A stretch of 64,000 bases of DNA, from the NCBI GenBank assembly GCA_934700335.1, contig CAKUXM010000001.1, forward strand, positions 124,001-188,000, written 5' to 3'. This document shows positions 17,168-25,335 of the stretch, in pieces. The notes below the pieces were generated by a model that had not been told where the DNA came from, did no database searches, and saw only the letters and a program-made list of their open reading frames with translations. Made by a program: the position numbers and the translations under genes. This DNA is from an uncultured Candidatus Melainabacteria bacterium. Lineage in GTDB: Bacteria; Cyanobacteriota; Vampirovibrionia; Gastranaerophilales; Gastranaerophilaceae. Position 1 is the first letter of the stretch; the number at the start of each line of letters is the position of its first letter.

Positions 17168-19807
17168 ATGAGTATAGCTGATGAATTAGCAACAGTATAT
17201 GATGCCCAAAGTACAGAAAAAGAAATGTACAAATTTTGGGAAGATAACGAATTTTTTAAAGCAGATAATAAAAGTGATAAACCACCATTTTCAATGGTAA
17301 TTCCACCACCAAACGTTACTGGTGTATTACACATGGGACACGCTCTTGACGAAACTCTTCAAGATATTCTAACACGCTATCACAGAATGGCTGGTTACGA
17401 AGCTCTTTGGATTCCTGGTACAGACCACGCGGGTATCGCAACTCAAGCAGTTGTTGAAAAGAAACTTAGAGCAGAAGGTAAATCTCGTTTCGATTTAGGT
17501 CGTGAAAAATTTTTAGAAGAAACTTGGAAATGGACTAACGAACACAAATCAGCAATCCTAGACCAATGCAAACGTTTAGGTGTATCTTTCGATAGAACAA
17601 GAGAAAGATTTACATTCGACGAAGGTTGTTCTGCAGCTGTTAAAAAAGTTTTCGTTGACCTATACAACAAAGGTTTAATCTACAAAGGCGCTTACATCGT
17701 AAACTGGTGTCCACGTTGCCAATCAGCTATTTCTGATATTGAAACAGAATACGAAACAGAAAAAGGTCATTTATGGGAAATTTCTTACCCATTAGTAAAT
17801 GAACAAGGTGCAATAGTAGTTGCAACAACAAGACCAGAAACAATGTTCGGTGATGTTGCAATCGCAGTTCACCCAAATGACCACAAATATAGTGAACTTA
17901 TTGGCAAAACAGTATACATTCCACTTTCTAGACGTGAAATTCCTATCATTGCTGACGAATACGTTGACAAATCATTCGGTACAGGTGCTGTTAAAATTAC
18001 TCCGGCACACGACCCTAACGATTACGAAGTAGGTAAACGTCATAACATGAAGCCGATTTGGGTTATAGATGAAGAAGGTAAATTAAAAGATTGCCCAGAA
18101 GTCCCAGAAAAATATAGAGGAATGGACAGATACGAAGCTAGAGAAGCTATTGTTGGCGACCTTCAATATCAAAACTTTTTATTAAGAATAAAAGAACACG
18201 AACATAATGTTGGAAAATGTCAGCGTTGCAATACAACTATCGAACCATTATTGTCAGAACAATGGTTCGTAAAAATGGAACCTCTTGCAAAAGAAGCTAT
18301 TAAAGCTGTTAAAGACGGTAGAATTAAATTTATTCCAGAACGTTGGGAAAAGAACTACTTAGGCTGGATGGAAAACATTCGTGATTGGTGTATCTCACGT
18401 CAATTATGGTGGGGACATCAAATTCCTGCTTACTACCACAACGAAACAGGTGAAATGGTTGTAGCAGAACAAAACCCTGATCCAGAACATTACACGCAAG
18501 ATACAGATTGCCTTGATACTTGGTTCTCATCAGGTTTATGGCCATTCTCTACAATGGGCTTTCCTAATACAGAAACAGATGATTTTAAAAAATTCTATCC
18601 AACATCAGTTCTTGTAACTGGTTTTGATATCATCTTCTTCTGGGTCGCAAGAATGATTACAATGGGCTTGGAATTCACAGGAAAAGCACCATTCTCTACT
18701 GTTTATATACACGGTCTTATCAGAGATGAAAAAGGTCAAAAAATGTCTAAATCTAAAGGCAACACAATTGACCCTGTTAAAATCATTGATAAATATGGTT
18801 GTGATGCGCTAAGATTTACTCTTACATCACTTTGTACATACGGTGGACAAGATATCAAAATTTCAGACGAAAGATTTGAATATGGAAGAAATTTTGCAAA
18901 TAAAATATGGAACGCTTCAAGATTTGTACTTATGAATCTTGATGGCGTTGATAATAACGACATTGATATGAATAACTTAACTCTTGCGGACAAATGGATT
19001 TTAAACAAATTAAATGACGTAGCAAAAGACGTTAACGAAAATATCAAAAACTACAGAATAGGAGAAATCGCACACATTTTATACGATTTCTTCTGGAATT
19101 CATACTGCGATTGGTATGTAGAAATTGCTAAAATCCAATTACAAAATGAAGAACAAAAATTAAATACTCAAAGAGTTTTAAGATACGTTCTTGATATGTC
19201 ATTGAGATTACTTCACCCAATCATGCCACACATCACAGAAAAAATCTGGCAATTAATTCCAAAAAAATCTGAATTTAAGGCTGTTATTAAAGCGACTTAC
19301 CCTACATATAAAGAAGAATTAGCTTTCACAAAAGAAGCCACTCAAATGGAATTAGTATTTGAAACAATTAAATCATTGAGAAACGTAAGACAAAGCTTCA
19401 ACATCTCACCATCTGTTCCAATCAACATTGAAATCAGAGCAGAAAAAGGTGAAAAACCTGTATTTGAAGCAGTTACATCTTACATTAAAAGATTAGCAAG
19501 AATTAATGAAATCTCATTTGCTGACGCATCAACTGACGTTCCTAAAAAATCAGCAGCTTGCGTTGTTTCAAAATCAAGAATTATTATTCCTCTTGAAGAC
19601 TTGATTGACTTGAATGCAGAAATTAAACGTCAAGAAAAGAAACTTGATAAATTGACTGCTGAAAAGAATTCTCTTCTTGGCAGATTGAACAATGAAAAAT
19701 TCACTTCTAAAGCTCCAAAAGAAGTTATTGAACAATCAAGAGCTAGAGTTGAAGAAATCACTCATCAAGAAGAATCTATTCAAGAACTTATTAATAACTT
19801 GAAATAG
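17168..19807 (+). CDS. valS: valyl-tRNA synthetase
   Basis: An 879-residue class I synthetase. HIGH-type PPNVTGVLHMGHALD is at about residue 45, KMSKSKGNTIDP at about 525, the editing domain (TTRPETMFGDVAI, GTGAVKITPAHDPNDYEVG) lies between, and a C-terminal coiled coil (about 810-879) binds tRNA. Complete. SD AAGGA precedes the ATG. It ends 20 bp before a strong stem-loop terminator. Confidence 0.98.
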   Translation: MSIADELATVYDAQSTEKEMYKFWEDNEFFKADNKSDKPPFSMVIPPPNVTGVLHMGHALDETLQDILTRYHRMAGYEALWIPGTDHAGIATQAVVEKKLRAEGKSRFDLGREKFLEETWKWTNEHKSAILDQCKRLGVSFDRTRERFTFDEGCSAAVKKVFVDLYNKGLIYKGAYIVNWCPRCQSAISDIETEYETEKGHLWEISYPLVNEQGAIVVATTRPETMFGDVAIAVHPNDHKYSELIGKTVYIPLSRREIPIIADEYVDKSFGTGAVKITPAHDPNDYEVGKRHNMKPIWVIDEEGKLKDCPEVPEKYRGMDRYEAREAIVGDLQYQNFLLRIKEHEHNVGKCQRCNTTIEPLLSEQWFVKMEPLAKEAIKAVKDGRIKFIPERWEKNYLGWMENIRDWCISRQLWWGHQIPAYYHNETGEMVVAEQNPDPEHYTQDTDCLDTWFSSGLWPFSTMGFPNTETDDFKKFYPTSVLVTGFDIIFFWVARMITMGLEFTGKAPFSTVYIHGLIRDEKGQKMSKSKGNTIDPVKIIDKYGCDALRFTLTSLCTYGGQDIKISDERFEYGRNFANKIWNASRFVLMNLDGVDNNDIDMNNLTLADKWILNKLNDVAKDVNENIKNYRIGEIAHILYDFFWNSYCDWYVEIAKIQLQNEEQKLNTQRVLRYVLDMSLRLLHPIMPHITEKIWQLIPKKSEFKAVIKATYPTYKEELAFTKEATQMELVFETIKSLRNVRQSFNISPSVPINIEIRAEKGEKPVFEAVTSYIKRLARINEISFADASTDVPKKSAACVVSKSRIIIPLEDLIDLNAEIKRQEKKLDKLTAEKNSLLGRLNNEKFTSKAPKEVIEQSRARVEEITHQEESIQELINNLK

Positions 19808-19820
19808 GTGTAAAAACTAA

Positions 19821-19857
19821 AAAAGGAGAGGCGACAGCTATGCTGTCGCCTCTTTTG
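19821..19857. terminator. terminator between valS and mtaB
   Basis: A perfect 12-bp stem, AGAGGCGACAGC (19827-19838) with GCTGTCGCCTCT (19842-19853) and a 3-nt loop, is followed by TTT. A-run on the other side makes it usable in both directions for the convergent genes. Confidence 0.9.
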
Positions 19858-19864
19858 CTATAAA

Positions 19865-21154
19865 TTATTTAACTAATTCACCTAAAAGTGTATTGTCTTT
19901 AACTTCTAAAATTTTAACATTTTGAAGTGAGTTTAAAAGATTTTCATCAGAATTATCTTTAACTATGACTTTAAGGTAGTTTTCAGTAACACCTTTTAAA
20001 AAGCCTGTGTGCTTATCTAAATGCTTCTCGACAAGTATTTGATGAGTTGTCCCTACATTTTTATCTAAAAAGGCATTAAATTTAAGTTTAGAGACTTGTT
20101 TAATAACACTTGCACGATATTCTTTAATATTATCCGATACATGTCCTTTAAGTTTTTCTGCGATTGTACCTTTTCTTATTGAGTAAGGGAAGGTGTGAAT
20201 TTGAGTTAAACCAGATTTTTTAAGATTTTCAACTGTATTGGAAAAATCCTCATCAGTTTCACCAACAAAACCTGCAATTATATCACTACCTAAAAAAGGC
20301 AAATTAAATTTTTTATTAATATCTTCGATTTGTTCTAAATACTTTTCTACAGTATAAAACCTATTCATACGACGAAGAGTATTGTTGTTAGCAGATTGCA
20401 AAGACAAATGAAAATGAGGACAAAACTTTTTAGAATGCGATAAAAAGTCTAAGATGTCATCTGTTATTTCAAGAGGATTAAGAGAACCCATTCTAATTCT
20501 GTTTATAGGTGATTTTTCTTCAAGTAGTACTAATAAATCTAAAAAAGTTTTACCAATATCTTTTCCCCATTGACCAATGTGAATGCCTGTTAGGATAATT
20601 TCCTTGAAATCGTGTTCTGCTAAAGTATCTATTTGTTTTAGGATAAAATCTTCTGAAGCACTACGACTTTTTCCGCGAGCAAAAGGAATAATGCAATATG
20701 AGCAACGATTATCGCAACCATCTTGAATTTTTACACAAGCTCTTGTCTTAGTTGTATCTAAAAGAAGAGTGTCATTAAATTTTGATTGCTCCATAATGTT
20801 TTGGACAGCAAATTTTGTATCAGATAATAAGTAATCAGCGAGTTTAAGCTTTTCATCATTACCGATAACAAAGTCAATGTAATCTTTTTCTAAGAGCTCT
20901 TCTTTTTCCACTTGAGCAACGCAACCTGTTAAAACAGTTTTAATATTATTGTTTAAATGTTTAGCATTTCTAAGAATGTAGAAAGTTTCGTTGTCAGCTT
21001 TATGAGTAACAGTGCAAGAATTTAGGATAAAGTAATCAGCTTCATCAATAGACTCTGCTTTTACAAAACCAGCATTAAGAAGAGATTCTTCAATGATAGA
21101 ACCTTCGTACTGATTTGATTTGCACCCCATAGATTTTAAAAAAAATTTACTCAT
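19865..21154 (-). CDS. mtaB: tRNA (N6-threonylcarbamoyl-A37) methylthiotransferase MtaB
   Basis: A 429-residue radical SAM methylthiotransferase that turns t6A into ms2t6A at position 37 of ANN-decoding tRNAs. N-terminal UPF0004 domain with cluster cysteines in SMGCKSNQYEG, NSCTVT and TGCVAQ; radical SAM motif CDNRCSYC near residue 150; C-terminal TRAM-like segment. The GCKSNQYE form points to MtaB rather than MiaB or RimO. Its promoter region lies between it and tRNA-Val. Confidence 0.88.
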   Translation of the reverse strand: MSKFFLKSMGCKSNQYEGSIIEESLLNAGFVKAESIDEADYFILNSCTVTHKADNETFYILRNAKHLNNNIKTVLTGCVAQVEKEELLEKDYIDFVIGNDEKLKLADYLLSDTKFAVQNIMEQSKFNDTLLLDTTKTRACVKIQDGCDNRCSYCIIPFARGKSRSASEDFILKQIDTLAEHDFKEIILTGIHIGQWGKDIGKTFLDLLVLLEEKSPINRIRMGSLNPLEITDDILDFLSHSKKFCPHFHLSLQSANNNTLRRMNRFYTVEKYLEQIEDINKKFNLPFLGSDIIAGFVGETDEDFSNTVENLKKSGLTQIHTFPYSIRKGTIAEKLKGHVSDNIKEYRASVIKQVSKLKFNAFLDKNVGTTHQILVEKHLDKHTGFLKGVTENYLKVIVKDNSDENLLNSLQNVKILEVKDNTLLGELVK

Positions 21155-21200
21155 AAAATAATAATAACATAAAGGAATTTTAAATATTATAAAAATATAG

Positions 21201-21229
21201 TTGACAAGGAATTTTTTTTTGGTTATATT
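21201..21229 (+). promoter_or_regulatory. promoter of tRNA-Val
   Basis: Perfect -35 TTGACA (21201-21206), 17-bp spacer, -10 TATATT (21224-21229), 40 bp before the tRNA. Confidence 0.8.
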
Positions 21230-21268
21230 AGTTACACAAGCGAGAGCTTTGAAAGTTAAATACGGTGG

Positions 21269-21344
21269 GGGCGTTTAGCTCAGTTGGTAGAGCGCTTCCC
21301 TTACAAGGAAGATGTCGGGAGTTCGAGCCTCTCAACGCCCACCA
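21269..21344 (+). tRNA. tRNA-Val (anticodon UAC)
   Basis: A full cloverleaf: acceptor GGGCGTT/AACGCCC, D arm GCTC/GAGC, anticodon stem CTTCC/GGAAG with loop CTTACAA (anticodon TAC), T arm GGGAG/CTCTC with TTCGAGC, discriminator A, and CCA encoded. The phage integrase gene begins its 3' end 87 bp downstream, so this tRNA is the likely attachment gene; the matching attR copy would lie beyond 64,000. Confidence 0.97.
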
Positions 21345-21348
21345 TTAT

Positions 21349-21385
21349 AAAGGCTTGAAACAATTGAGTTTCAGGCTTTTTTATT
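21349..21385 (+). terminator. terminator after tRNA-Val
   Basis: AAGGCTTGAAAC (21350-21361) pairs with GTTTCAGGCTTT (21368-21379) with G-U pairs over a 6-nt loop, followed by T-rich sequence. Confidence 0.75.
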
Positions 21386-21390
21386 TTTAT

Positions 21391-21414
21391 CTGTGTCCGT
21401 TTAGTGTCCATTTA
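21391..21414. repeat. left GTGTCC repeat pair, possible integrase arm site
   Basis: Two GTGTCC direct repeats 11 bp apart in 24 bp. The same 24-bp element, 21 of 24 bases identical, recurs at 63969-63992, the other end of the prophage. Placement beside the integrase and 47 bp from the tRNA suits integrase arm-type sites or part of attL. Confidence 0.6.
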
Positions 21415-21431
21415 TTGATTTGAATAATATC

Positions 21432-22442
21432 CTAATTATATGAATTAAGAACATTCATTGCATTTACCATATCCAATGAATCAACGTGTGTATATAACAT
21501 TGTTGTTTTTATATCTGAATGTGCCATAATATCTCGTACAATTGGTATTGGAACATTCTCTTTTACCAATCTTGTACATACTGTATGTCTTAACCCATGA
21601 AATTTGAAATTAGGTAAACCAGCTTTTTCTCTTATATCTCTCCATACTTCGTTAAATCTTGTAGTTCCCCATTTGTTTCTTGTCTCAGGATTTACAAATA
21701 CATACTCAGATACTCTTTCCATATCACTGAATAATTCATACAAAGTGTCGTTCATTGGTAATTTTATATTCTTATTACCTTTATTTTTTGTTATTTCTAT
21801 TGTTCTAAAATTAAAATCTAAATTTTCCCATTTTAATTCTATAATGTTATTTCTTCTTAAACCTGAGTTTAGTGCTGTTATTATTATTGGTTTAAAATAA
21901 TCAGGAGCAGCTTTTTCTAATACAGGTTGAGCTTCAACTGATAAATACTGTATTTTATAAGGCTCTATCTTAAATTCTGTTTTAAAAGTAAATGGATTCT
22001 TTTCAACCCAGCCAATCTCCACAGCTAAATTATACATAATCCTAAATATCCCAATGTATAAATTTACTGTTTTTTTACTTTTTCCTAAAGACAACAACCA
22101 AACTTTAAACTGTTCAACTTCTCTTAAAGTAATCTTATCTGCATAGTTATCTTCTTTGAAAAATTGAAACGCAATGTTTAATCTTCCAATATCTTGTTTA
22201 TAAACACTTCTATTAATTTTACTATATTCAAGAAAGTTTTCTTTTAAAGCTTTTAATTTATATCTTTTCTTATCCTCTTTTGGAATAACACCATTTTGCT
22301 GTTGTTGTAATTTATATTTAAAAGCATTTTCTATTTTCTCTGCTTCCTTAACTGAAGAAGCACCACTACATAAGTAGTGGTGTCGTTCTCCGTTTATTTG
22401 AAATCTGCAATAATATTTGCCATTTCTTTTTGTAATAGTCAT
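21432..22442 (-). CDS. int: phage tyrosine integrase
   Basis: A 336-residue site-specific recombinase. The N-terminal about 45 residues (GKYYCRFQINGERHHYLCSG) look like an AP2-type arm-binding domain. A SAM-like core-binding domain follows (about 70-165), then the catalytic domain with GLRRNNI (Arg near 192), HGLRHTVCTRL (near 280), and HSDIKTTMLYTH with the nucleophile Tyr near 317. All residues of the R-H-R-H-Y set are seen. It lies against tRNA-Val with its 3' end towards it, and the excisionase-like gene is directly upstream. Confidence 0.93.
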   Translation of the reverse strand: MTITKRNGKYYCRFQINGERHHYLCSGASSVKEAEKIENAFKYKLQQQQNGVIPKEDKKRYKLKALKENFLEYSKINRSVYKQDIGRLNIAFQFFKEDNYADKITLREVEQFKVWLLSLGKSKKTVNLYIGIFRIMYNLAVEIGWVEKNPFTFKTEFKIEPYKIQYLSVEAQPVLEKAAPDYFKPIIITALNSGLRRNNIIELKWENLDFNFRTIEITKNKGNKNIKLPMNDTLYELFSDMERVSEYVFVNPETRNKWGTTRFNEVWRDIREKAGLPNFKFHGLRHTVCTRLVKENVPIPIVRDIMAHSDIKTTMLYTHVDSLDMVNAMNVLNSYN

Positions 22443-22460
22443 ACTAATATTATTTAACCT

Positions 22461-22634
22461 CTAATCATCTTTTTCAACCCATTCATTAAAGCGTTCTTCT
22501 CTAATAAATACTGTTGAACCAATCTTTTTTATAATATCTTTAGGAATGTCTCCACGTCTTATCCATGTTCTAATCGTACTTTCAGGTTTCTTTAACTTCC
22601 CTGAAAACTCTTTTATACTAAGTAAATTACACAT
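22461..22634 (-). CDS. small helix-turn-helix protein, excisionase-like
   Basis: A 57-residue protein: LLSIKEFSGKLKKPESTIRTW resembles the MerR/Xis-like winged helix, and GSTVFIREERFNEWV the wing and last helix. It is probably the directionality factor for the integrase 18 bp downstream. The ATG at 22634 has AAGGAG 12 bases upstream; an upstream ATG at 22655 is possible but has a poor site. Confidence 0.7.
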   Translation of the reverse strand: MCNLLSIKEFSGKLKKPESTIRTWIRRGDIPKDIIKKIGSTVFIREERFNEWVEKDD

Positions 22635-22671
22635 AAAATTGTTACACTCCTTCATGAACTTTCTGTTACAT

Positions 22672-23151
22672 TTAACCTTTAATGTATCTACTATAATCAA
22701 AGTTTTCTGATTTCTCAGTAGCATAAGCCATCATCAATCTACACAAACAATGTTGAATATGTTCATCCTGTGTATCACCTACCTGAGCTGCATAATAGTG
22801 AATTAAAGCGTGATTAATATGTTCTTCCTGTGGAATCAATCTCCAATTATTTGCTTCATATTTATCAGCTCCATATTGAAGAACCTTACCAATCTCAACT
22901 AAAGCATCTATATCATTTGTTTCTGCTAAGTCAAATATTGCTCTAGTTAAATGGTCTTTTTCTCCATCAAGTAAAAATTCTGTTAATTCATCTATAAACA
23001 AAGAATAACCAAATTGACCTTGTAAGTAATTAAACAAAAATTTAGGGTCAACTAAATGTAATGCCATTGGTGATTTACTTTGTTTACCACCGTTTGCATT
23101 TGTAATTACTTCTGCATCTTCCCCAACACCATCTATAACTTTATTCATCAT
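22672..23151 (-). CDS. dATP/dGTP diphosphohydrolase-like protein (DUF5664 type)
   Basis: A 159-residue protein of the kind often found in phages with alpha-helical NTP-pyrophosphohydrolase-like features: ALVEIGKVLQYGADKYEANNW, then INHALIHYYAAQ and HIQHCLCRLMMAYATE. The GADKYEANNW motif is typical of DUF5664. It may alter the nucleotide pool during infection. The start overlaps the preceding stop by one base. Confidence 0.7.
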   Translation of the reverse strand: MMNKVIDGVGEDAEVITNANGGKQSKSPMALHLVDPKFLFNYLQGQFGYSLFIDELTEFLLDGEKDHLTRAIFDLAETNDIDALVEIGKVLQYGADKYEANNWRLIPQEEHINHALIHYYAAQVGDTQDEHIQHCLCRLMMAYATEKSENFDYSRYIKG

Positions 23152-23636
23152 TATTTTTTTTCATCTCCATATCTAAACTGTAATGTCTTAATACCTAAAC
23201 TTTTAAACATCTTAATATTTTCTTCTAAATCATCAATAGCAAACATAACGTCATATCTGCCTTTGATAACACTTTCATATAAACTTCGCTTAACCTCAGC
23301 TGATGGTCTAGTATCACCTTCTGCTCTCATTAATAAAACAGGTTCACCACTAACTAAATAACCTATCTGATTTCTTGTTATTTGTAATAATTCATCAGTA
23401 GATTCTCTACTTGTTATATAAAAGATTTTAAATTCAGGAAAAGTTGAAAAACCTTTACTATAGCCTTTTAAAACTTCTATAAATAAAAGCATATCTTCAA
23501 TAGGTTTACATTTTGCTAATTCAGGTTGCCATTTTACCCAAGCTTCTTTATCTGTTCTCACATTAGGTTGTGTTTTGTCAGGAATCCTAGAATCCATTAA
23601 CACATTATCAATATCTACAATTATTGCTTTACGCAT
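23151..23636 (-). CDS. HAD-superfamily phosphatase
   Basis: A 161-residue HAD fold protein. Motif I VDIDNVLMDSR is at residue 8, motif II is ITSRES near 85, and motif III/IV is AIDDLEENIKMFKSLGI near 135. Similar stand-alone domains in phages are deoxynucleotidase or kinase-phosphatase-like enzymes. It is next to the nucleotide hydrolase, suggesting nucleotide metabolism or DNA-end processing. Start overlaps the upstream gene by 8 bases. Confidence 0.8.
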   Translation of the reverse strand: MRKAIIVDIDNVLMDSRIPDKTQPNVRTDKEAWVKWQPELAKCKPIEDMLLFIEVLKGYSKGFSTFPEFKIFYITSRESTDELLQITRNQIGYLVSGEPVLLMRAEGDTRPSAEVKRSLYESVIKGRYDVMFAIDDLEENIKMFKSLGIKTLQFRYGDEKK

Positions 23637-23982
23637 CTTTTTGTTTCCTTTTTCTTTTCCTTACTATCTTCTTCTCACAAGCTGGTAAATTAAAATCATT
23701 CTCCAGCTTACATCTCTTTTCCAATTTCCACATTAGAAATTGAATCTTTACATCCTGTCTATCACCTTCAAGAATTAATATCTTTGTAAATAGACTTGCA
23801 TCTTGAGGTTTATAACTCATTGGATATGATACAGAATCATTTATTTTTGATTGTTGATATTCATAAATAACTTTAACTTGACAATCTGCTAATAATTTTT
23901 TATAAATTTCAACATCAACCTCAGCACTAAACTCTAAAGCTAACATAGGTTTTCCTCTATAATCTGTATAGAATAACCTCAT
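23629..23982 (-). CDS. phage protein of unknown function
   Basis: 117 residues, not recognised. The C-terminus is very basic (KKIVRKRKRKQKDA), as in nucleic-acid-binding tails. ATG 23982 with GGGA upstream is chosen over a GTG 15 bases earlier. Overlaps the HAD gene by 8 bases. Confidence 0.65.
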   Translation of the reverse strand: MRLFYTDYRGKPMLALEFSAEVDVEIYKKLLADCQVKVIYEYQQSKINDSVSYPMSYKPQDASLFTKILILEGDRQDVKIQFLMWKLEKRCKLENDFNLPACEKKIVRKRKRKQKDA

Positions 23983-23996
23983 TATGTTATTTCCCA

Positions 23997-24203
23997 CTAT
24001 TCAGTTTCCTTTACTTCAATTTCAATAGCTTTAATAGTTACAGTTTTCAATAGATGATAATTACTACTATGTGTGTGATATTTACCAGCACAAGTTGCAA
24101 ATCTCTTTTCACTATATATTGTTGGAAAATGATTCCAACCTAATTGTTTATTCCAATAATCACCTGTATCAGTGCGTTTCACAGCATATCCTATAAATTC
24201 CAT
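23997..24203 (-). CDS. small phage protein of unknown function
   Basis: 68 residues, not recognised; aromatic-rich (NKQLGWNHFPTIYS). A good AGAGG site precedes its ATG. It overlaps the exonuclease end by 13 bases, in line with compact phage transcription. Confidence 0.65.
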   Translation of the reverse strand: MEFIGYAVKRTDTGDYWNKQLGWNHFPTIYSEKRFATCAGKYHTHSSNYHLLKTVTIKAIEIEVKETE

Positions 24204-24976
24204 AATTTAACCTCTTTAGTTTTAAAGTTATAATCTTCAGCTCTTAAAATCCTTGCCATTCTAGCATTTAGTAAAGCATCTTCTTCTGTGTAACCATGTG
24301 TTAAATAAGTGTCTAAAACAATTTTCCAAAGTTCTTCAATAGGTTTCTTACCAATCTCACCTAATAATTTTCTCGCTGTTTTATCACCTATTCCCTTACA
24401 GCCTTCATAGCCATCAACCTTATCACCTATCAAGGTCTGATACATAAACCACCAATCAGCAGCTTCTTCTGTAATTAAATGTGATTCATCTTTACCATTA
24501 GGTTTTGCTCTATGAAATTTACAAGGAATTGTTTTAAAATCCTTATCCAAGCTCCAAACAACTTTATCACCTTTAATAATTGTTTTGCTTGTTGCTAAAA
24601 TTCCAATAACATCATCAGCTTCTAAAGATTCTTTTACATAGACTTTATGCCCTAAACCTTTGATGTAATCTCTCAAATAGTCATAAAGTAAAGGTTTAAT
24701 AGCTTTTCTGTTGCTTTTATAATCAGGGTTGATTTTTTTTCTGAAGTTGTTACCTCTATCGGACAAACAAATAACAATATCTTGACCTTTACAAGCTTTC
24801 ATTATCTTTTGAAGCATATCTATCATTTTTTCTTCAGCTTGATGTTTATTTGCCCAGCTGATTGTTCTGTAAATGAAATCTTCATCTTCCTGTGATTCAA
24901 CTTCAAATGTATCTGAAATTGCTTCTGCTACTTTATAAATAACTACATCACCATCAATGATTATTGTTCTTGACAT
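24191..24976 (-). CDS. 5'-3' exonuclease, T7 gp6-like
   Basis: A 261-residue FEN/5'-nuclease. IIDGDVVIYK holds the first metal Asp residues, NPDYKSNRKA the helical arch, ESLEADDVIGILAT the second acid cluster, and GCKGIGDKTARKLLG (near 197) the helix-3-turn-helix. In T7 this enzyme degrades host DNA and removes RNA primers. A GGAGG site is directly upstream. Length close to T7 gp6. Confidence 0.9.
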   Translation of the reverse strand: MSRTIIIDGDVVIYKVAEAISDTFEVESQEDEDFIYRTISWANKHQAEEKMIDMLQKIMKACKGQDIVICLSDRGNNFRKKINPDYKSNRKAIKPLLYDYLRDYIKGLGHKVYVKESLEADDVIGILATSKTIIKGDKVVWSLDKDFKTIPCKFHRAKPNGKDESHLITEEAADWWFMYQTLIGDKVDGYEGCKGIGDKTARKLLGEIGKKPIEELWKIVLDTYLTHGYTEEDALLNARMARILRAEDYNFKTKEVKLWNL

Positions 24977-25320
24977 TTAACCTCCGTTAAATATTCAATA
25001 GCGTTAATCAAAACATCAACATTATCTTTTGCCATTCCAAGTAATGTATTACATTGAGGACATAAAAGACCTCTCACTTCACCTGTTTCTTTATCATGGT
25101 CAACTGATAGATATTTCCCTTCAGGAAGTGTTTTACCACATATCTTACATTTACCACCTTGTTGTTTATGTAATTCAAAATACTGTTCAGGACTTAATCC
25201 ATATCTATATTGCCAATCATAATCTCTTCTACAAATCTTGCATTTATGCGTTTTAGGAGCAAATTCTGTAATAGGTAAAATTCTACCACAGCAATTACAT
25301 TTTCTTAAAATATTACTCAT
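24961..25320 (-). CDS. recombination endonuclease VII-like (HNH, zinc-binding)
   Basis: A 119-residue protein with two CxxC pairs at the N-terminus (CNCCGR, CKICRR), a further CKICGK, the HNH-like core LSVDHDKETGEVRGLLCPQCN, and a C-terminal helix. This order matches the Endonuclease_7 family. It may resolve branched DNA or act as a homing nuclease. It lies between DNA polymerase and exonuclease with normal spacing and splits no gene. Confidence 0.88.
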   Translation of the reverse strand: MSNILRKCNCCGRILPITEFAPKTHKCKICRRDYDWQYRYGLSPEQYFELHKQQGGKCKICGKTLPEGKYLSVDHDKETGEVRGLLCPQCNTLLGMAKDNVDVLINAIEYLTEVKCQEQ

Positions 25321-25335
25321 TAATTTTCCTTATAT

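Noticed and set aside
24961..25320. Endonuclease VII gene as an intron homing nuclease
   Set aside because: Neighbouring polymerase and exonuclease genes are whole and no intron features are seen.
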